A stretch of 64,000 nucleotides of DNA from Alviniconcha marisindica (taxonomy: Eukaryota > Mollusca > Gastropoda > Provannidae): assembly GCA_018857735.1 (NCBI GenBank), contig JABMCL010002917.1:1-64000 (forward strand), read 5' to 3'. Under the pieces are notes generated by a model. The model was not told the origin of the DNA. It did not search any database and saw only the letters and a program-made list of their open reading frames with translations. Shown in pieces: positions 59,260 through 64,000 of this stretch (position 1 is the stretch's first letter; each line of letters begins with the position of its first letter). The translations under genes and the position numbers were made by a program.

Positions 59260-60490
59260 AGGCTGTTAGGCCCCTTGTTATTTCTCATATAAACGACATA
59301 ACCAAAAATATTCAATCTGTTATAAAACTTTTTGCGGATGACACAAGTGTGTCACTTGCATTGAAAGACCCCGACAGAATTGCTGCTCAGCAATTTTAAA
59401 TTCTGACTTGGAAAAAATTAACAGCTGGGCGAAACGATGGAAAGTTAGTTTTAATGAAGAAAAAACTGAATTGTTAACATTTAAGAAAGACAACCACCCA
59501 GGTTTACCCACTGTCATTTGGAAATATTGTTCTCGAAGACAAGGAATGTCACAAACACTTAGGTCTGATTTTTCAAAGTAACTGCAAATGGGAAAAACAT
59601 ATAAACAGTATTATTAGAAAAGTAACCCTTCTTATTTCATGTTTACGTTCCTTTAAGTACAAGTTATGCAGAAAAGCCTTGGATACTATGTACAAATCCT
59701 TTATATTGCCACAGTTTGACTACGCCGACATTGTTTGGGATAATTGTACTGGAACACTTTCAAACATGCTCGAAAACCTGCATTTGGAAGCTATAAGAAT
59801 TATTTTAGGAGCTCAGTGTTAGAGGAACAAGCCACGAAAAGTTGTATAAAGAATCTGGATTTTGCACACTAAAAGAAAGACGAAAACGTCACAAGCTATT
59901 AATGTTTCATAAAATGATTAATTACCTATGCCCCGGATACCTATCGAACTTAGTACCACCTCTAGTTTCAACAACAAACCCGTATCATCGCAGACGACCA
60001 CATGAAAGAGTCATTCCCGCTCACAAAACAGAACTATATGCAAATTCATTCATTCCGTCAACTACCCAACTGTGGAACACATTACCTCAAACTATACAAA
60101 CAAATCCTTCAATTAGTCTGCTGAAAAAATATTTGTCAACGAATGACACTGTGGTTCCTATATATATTATTTTGGTTCTAGAAAGGAACAAGTTAAGCAT
60201 TGTAGACTTCGACTTGCTATTAGCGATTTAAATTATGACTTATTCAGACGCCACCTGTTAGAAGACCCTATATGTTCATGCGGATATAGAGCAGAAACAT
60301 CAGAGCATTTCCTACTACATTGTCCCCTTTATAATAGTATTAGAAATAAAACCATTAATAAACTAGATGAGAATGAAAGAAATATCAATACACTTCAGTC
60401 TGGAAACGACCAGCTACATTTAGAAACTAATAAGAAAATATTTGCTATAGTCCACGACTTTTTGCGCCAAACCGACCGCTTGTAAATCTG
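59260..60490 (+). mobile_element. LINE 3' half (RT motif C to end)
   Basis: Frames read VIKLFADDTSVSL (FADD), HKHLGLIFQSNCKWEKHI, FDYADIVWDNCT, then ORF 59842-60231 and CSCGYRAETSEHFLLHCPLY, ending IFAIVHDFLRQTDRL and a stop. A CR1/L2-like element with a C-terminal Cys/His motif, decayed by several frameshifts. Confidence 0.75.
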
Positions 60491-61120
60491 TAAAAGTCTG
60501 CCAAAAATTTGTTTATGATACAAGCGAAGAAGTACACGTTTTAATCCTCTCCTCTCTCTCTCAGATCAATAATTATGACAACATCACTAGACCATTCGGT
60601 TAGTTATTTGCTTTTTTAACCCCCCCCCCTCCTCCCGTTTTGTTGTTATTGTTTTGCTTTTTGTTTTGTTTGTTTTTGTTGTCATTTTGGTCTTTGTTGG
60701 TTTTGTTGCCTCTGACGTTTTGACAACAATTTGCCATCTTGCCATCGTAAATGTCTGTGTGATTATCATTTTATCTATAGGTAACACTCAAATAAGCATA
60801 TTGTTTTTGTGTTTCCAGTACTTATTTGTACTTACGATGAATGAATACAATTTTGTTTAAACCAAGTGCCGACACAAGGCTGACCATGGCTCAGACATCA
60901 CTGAGGCAGATTTTTCAGTTTGATTTTTTGTTTTCTTAAATTTGCCAAGTACCTCGATGTGAGGCGTTTATTCGTATATCATGCATCCATCCTCTACAAG
61001 AATGTCAGCTTTCACACTCATTCCTATTTCTTTTCCTGAAGCACTTGTTCATATTCGAAATAGTAATACATCCACCCACTACAGTTTCAAATGTTTGTCA
61101 TACAGTGTAATCATTCTTTC
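60491..61120. other. Intergenic, no gene seen
   Basis: T-rich, low complexity around 60620-60720; nothing coding recognised. Confidence 0.4.
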
Positions 61121-61121
61121 A

Positions 61122-61368
<247 letters not shown>

Positions 61369-61718
61369 TTGACAAGCAGAAACATTAGTAAACTTTAAAA
61401 ATGTCTCTTGACATGTCTGTAAAATGATAGCGCATGAACACACACACCCTACCCCCCCCCCCCCCCCCCCCCCTCCCCATTTCTTCTGCTTTTTTTTTTG
61501 CTTTTTCTTTTTTTCTCATACATTGTTGTCTACGATCCTTGTCGGATTTCTCCGCTTTTATTTTAATCTTCCTAAGTTCACGATGAAAAATAAATTCAGT
61601 TTCTGCATCATTCTAATTGGGTGTTCTATTTAAACATACCCACACATATTTTTGCACTAATGTTACTGTTATATGATTAATAAATAGGATTACTGTGTCA
61701 AAGGATTGACTGTTTCCA

Positions 61719-61795
61719 TTATAATATAGCCAAGCAACATGTCATCACAGTTAATTTCAGTTTGATCTCAAACTTGAGATAAAGTGTTCGGTTCT
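61719..61795 (-). mobile_element. Scrap of the L1/Tx1-like LINE
   Basis: On minus KFEIKLKLTV matches the peptide encoded at 30590-30620. Confidence 0.55.
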
Positions 61796-62068
61796 TTTCG
61801 TGATACCTCGCTGAGGAATCAGTCCCCGAGCAGGGGGTCACATATACATCTGTATATCTTTGCGTGATGTAATCGCCGCTTCTTTTCACCCATCTCTTTC
61901 TTTTTCCTCCATGATTCATCACAATTGGCCCATTGGCCAGTATATTAAGTAACAGTGCACCAGTCTTTATGTTGGCTGACCCTGGGTTAATATTGTTTGT
62001 TGTTCCATTTGAATAATTCAGAAAATACCTGACATTTTTACTTGTCTCTGATTATTCATTTTTCAGTG

Positions 62069-62378
62069 ACCGGTTTGGCCTAGTGGTAAGGCGTCAGCAG
62101 AGGGACTTCGGTTCGAATCTGCTCTCCTTTTTCTTAAAAAAATTGTAGTCTGTGGACACCGTCTTGTGACTTTGTCCCTCACAATTATGAAACATTAAAA
62201 TGGCTCTCATCGCTGCCCACCTTAATGCAGGAGTCATTCTGGTGGCGACAGCGTAGTGATAGGTATAAAATCTCCCTCTCCCCTCACCTCCATACCCCCT
62301 CCCCCCCGCCCTTCTCCCCGTCCCTAATAAGCCTCGTGGTTTCTGCGGACATTAAGCACCATGTTTACTTTACCTCTT
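62069..62378 (+). mobile_element. SINE family B copy
   Basis: Head GGTTTGGCCTAGTGGTAAGG, GGTTCGAATC as B box, body, tail ttaagcaccatgtttacttt. Confidence 0.8.
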
Positions 62379-62399
62379 GTAAACGTTTGGTTTGGTGGT

Positions 62400-63700
62400 G
62401 CTGCTTTCGGGCAGTATTTTCATACCTGATTAAGCAGGTATTTTCAGTTTTCTTTTGAGTTTTGATTTGTTTGACATGGATGGCAACTCAGTGCCAGAAT
62501 ATTCAGCCATTCAGCTCATTTTGCTTCCCCCCCCCCCCCACCCCCACCCCCCGATCCTCTTCCCAACTTCCTCCTCTTCGTTTCCACAATTATTTCCTTC
62601 CTTTTTGTCTTTGGCTTCTTTGCCTGATTGCCTTGAGTTCAATTGCGGAAAGTTCACATATTATATAGATAACCTAACTAAACATTGCTTCCTAAATTCT
62701 GTTGTACTAATCCCTCGTTCTCACAGGCCAGTTTAAAAAAAAAATATATATATATAACGACAAAAAACAACAACAAAAAACATTGCATGTCACAACACTA
62801 CTGTTTCGGGCATGGACGGCTTGGTAGCGCCAGGGGAAGGGGAAGTAACTCCAAAACGCTTTAAAAATAGCACCGTGGCAAACGGCCCTTTACTCCGGTT
62901 TCAGACATAAGCCGAAACAAAACGGGATACAGTTTTAACAGACGAGTGCCCATGCTCGAGTTTTCCGGCCATAGCCTACTCGGGTCTATATTTGTCTCGG
63001 TCGGCACTCATTCAAACATTTAAGCGTGGCGGTCCCGCGGACATGGGAAGCCGTTAGGTCTGCTTCTCTGCGGCGGCTTTGTGGTATGAGTGTTTCGTCC
63101 CGGCACGACCATGCGCCGCCGATTTCATGTGCTTGCGACCTCAATGTTCAGTCACTGCGGACAGCGATGGAGCTATACAGTGGTAGCGGCCTTTGAGGGG
63201 AGGCGGAAGTAAAACTGTAGTTGTTCATGCACTGATCCAGAGACGGGTGCAGCAAGTGTAATGTTTCTGGTGAAGTGTACTCGTAAGTCACATTCAGTGA
63301 ATTAAGACAGCCGCCGTAATCAGTAGCGACCTTTGAGAGAACGTCGAATCAGTCTGTTACGACTGACCTCACCGGCCGGCGGCCAGATTTTTGCTTTTTA
63401 CGTGACAGGCCCGCTTGCGGCCAGCACCAATTCACTGATTCCGGATCATCCCGGCGTCATCTGGATCCACACAAGCCGTGCCAGTTTTAGTTCAGCGGTG
63501 TCCGACCGAAATGCCACTGAGTCAGTCGTTGGCCTACCCGGCTTCAAACCGGAGTAGTCTCACACTTATCTGATATGAATATGGCAGAAAGTTTTTGTTG
63601 TATTGATTGTAATACTGACTGACGACAAGCTTGGTTCAGGTCACAGCGATCATTGTAAAACTGACTGAAGAAAAGATCCAAACGCGTAGGTTTAAAAAAC
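62400..63700. other. Intergenic, GC-richer, no gene seen
   Basis: 62800-63560 is noticeably CpG-rich relative to the rest and could be an LTR or regulatory region. No splice-supported coding. A few ACTGA/GTCAGT inserts recur at 63300-63680. Confidence 0.35.
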
Positions 63701-63717
63701 TCTTTTCTTTAATGTGA

Positions 63718-63998
63718 CAGTACACAACGTGCCAATTTTCGGGGTATGTCCATTTTCAAGCAACAAAACAACAGTTAAACGGTGAAAAATAAACATATAG
63801 GTTACGTATCCGCTTTCAGTTGTGTTGTGTTGGTGTCCAGTATTTGGAAGAATGTTAGCATGCATTCTTCCAAACACTGGACACCAACATTACAAACACA
63901 CCAGCGGAGAAGTAGCTTACATTCTCATTTTTCACCGTTTAACTGTTGTTTTGTCGCTTTAAAAAGAGGCTTACCCCGAAAATTGGCACGTTGTGTAT
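63718..63998. mobile_element. Hairpin (foldback) element, family D
   Basis: Arms ~63721-63854 and ~63862-63997 are imperfect inverted copies (caacgtgccaattttcgggg at one end, its complement at the other). They meet at gaatgttagcatgcattc. Related single-arm copies lie at 42420 and 54245. Confidence 0.75.
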
Positions 63999-64000
63999 TG

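Overview
This is a gene-poor, repeat-rich window of animal nuclear DNA, most likely from a mollusc and plausibly a gastropod. The evidence for animal DNA is split genes with GT-AG introns, many long CA/GT, CT and TA microsatellites, several non-LTR retrotransposon clades, tRNA-derived SINEs and a THAP-type DNA transposon. The species assignment is inference. There are no operons, bacterial genes, CRISPR arrays or convincing functional tRNA genes.

Positions 1-5000 are dominated by one compact LTR element (122-3798). It has two ~1.2 kb TG...CA LTRs, a primer binding site, a polypurine tract and a short target duplication, but no gag-pol. From about 5111 to 41539 I assemble a plus-strand gene of 14 exons that I do not recognise. 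It starts with a signal peptide, continues with an 839-codon Ser/Thr/Pro-rich mucin-like exon, then Gly/Asn/Gln-rich exons including 18 copies of a nine-residue NYGGGNPQQ repeat, and a short Cys-containing exon faintly like a thrombospondin type-1 repeat. Every intron after the big exon is phase 1 and every internal exon after it is a multiple of three long. The introns hold most of the transposon debris: a broken CR1/L2-like LINE, an L1/Tx1-like LINE, a THAP transposon, SINEs, a 39-bp satellite and very long microsatellites.

Facing it on the minus strand (55422 down to 43443) is a six-exon type-B carboxylesterase of about 585 residues. It keeps a signal peptide, the HGGG oxyanion motif, GESAG serine, candidate Glu and His, and a C-terminal KDEL, so it should be an active ER-lumen esterase. 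One of its introns holds three tentative plus-strand exons that splice in frame and may be the remains of a TNF/C1q-like protein, along with LINE, SINE and THAP fragments and a perfect 159-bp inverted repeat.

The region 56.5-64 kb has no gene I can support. It contains LINE fragments, a cluster of one SINE family, GT microsatellites and a terminal hairpin element. A stretch at 58-59.2 kb carries scattered short ACTGA/CAGT-like insertions and may be poorly assembled.

The best candidate for something undescribed is the long secreted low-complexity gene. Its symmetric exons sit next to (TG)n and (CT)n tracts at their 3' splice sites, an arrangement suited to in-frame alternative splicing.
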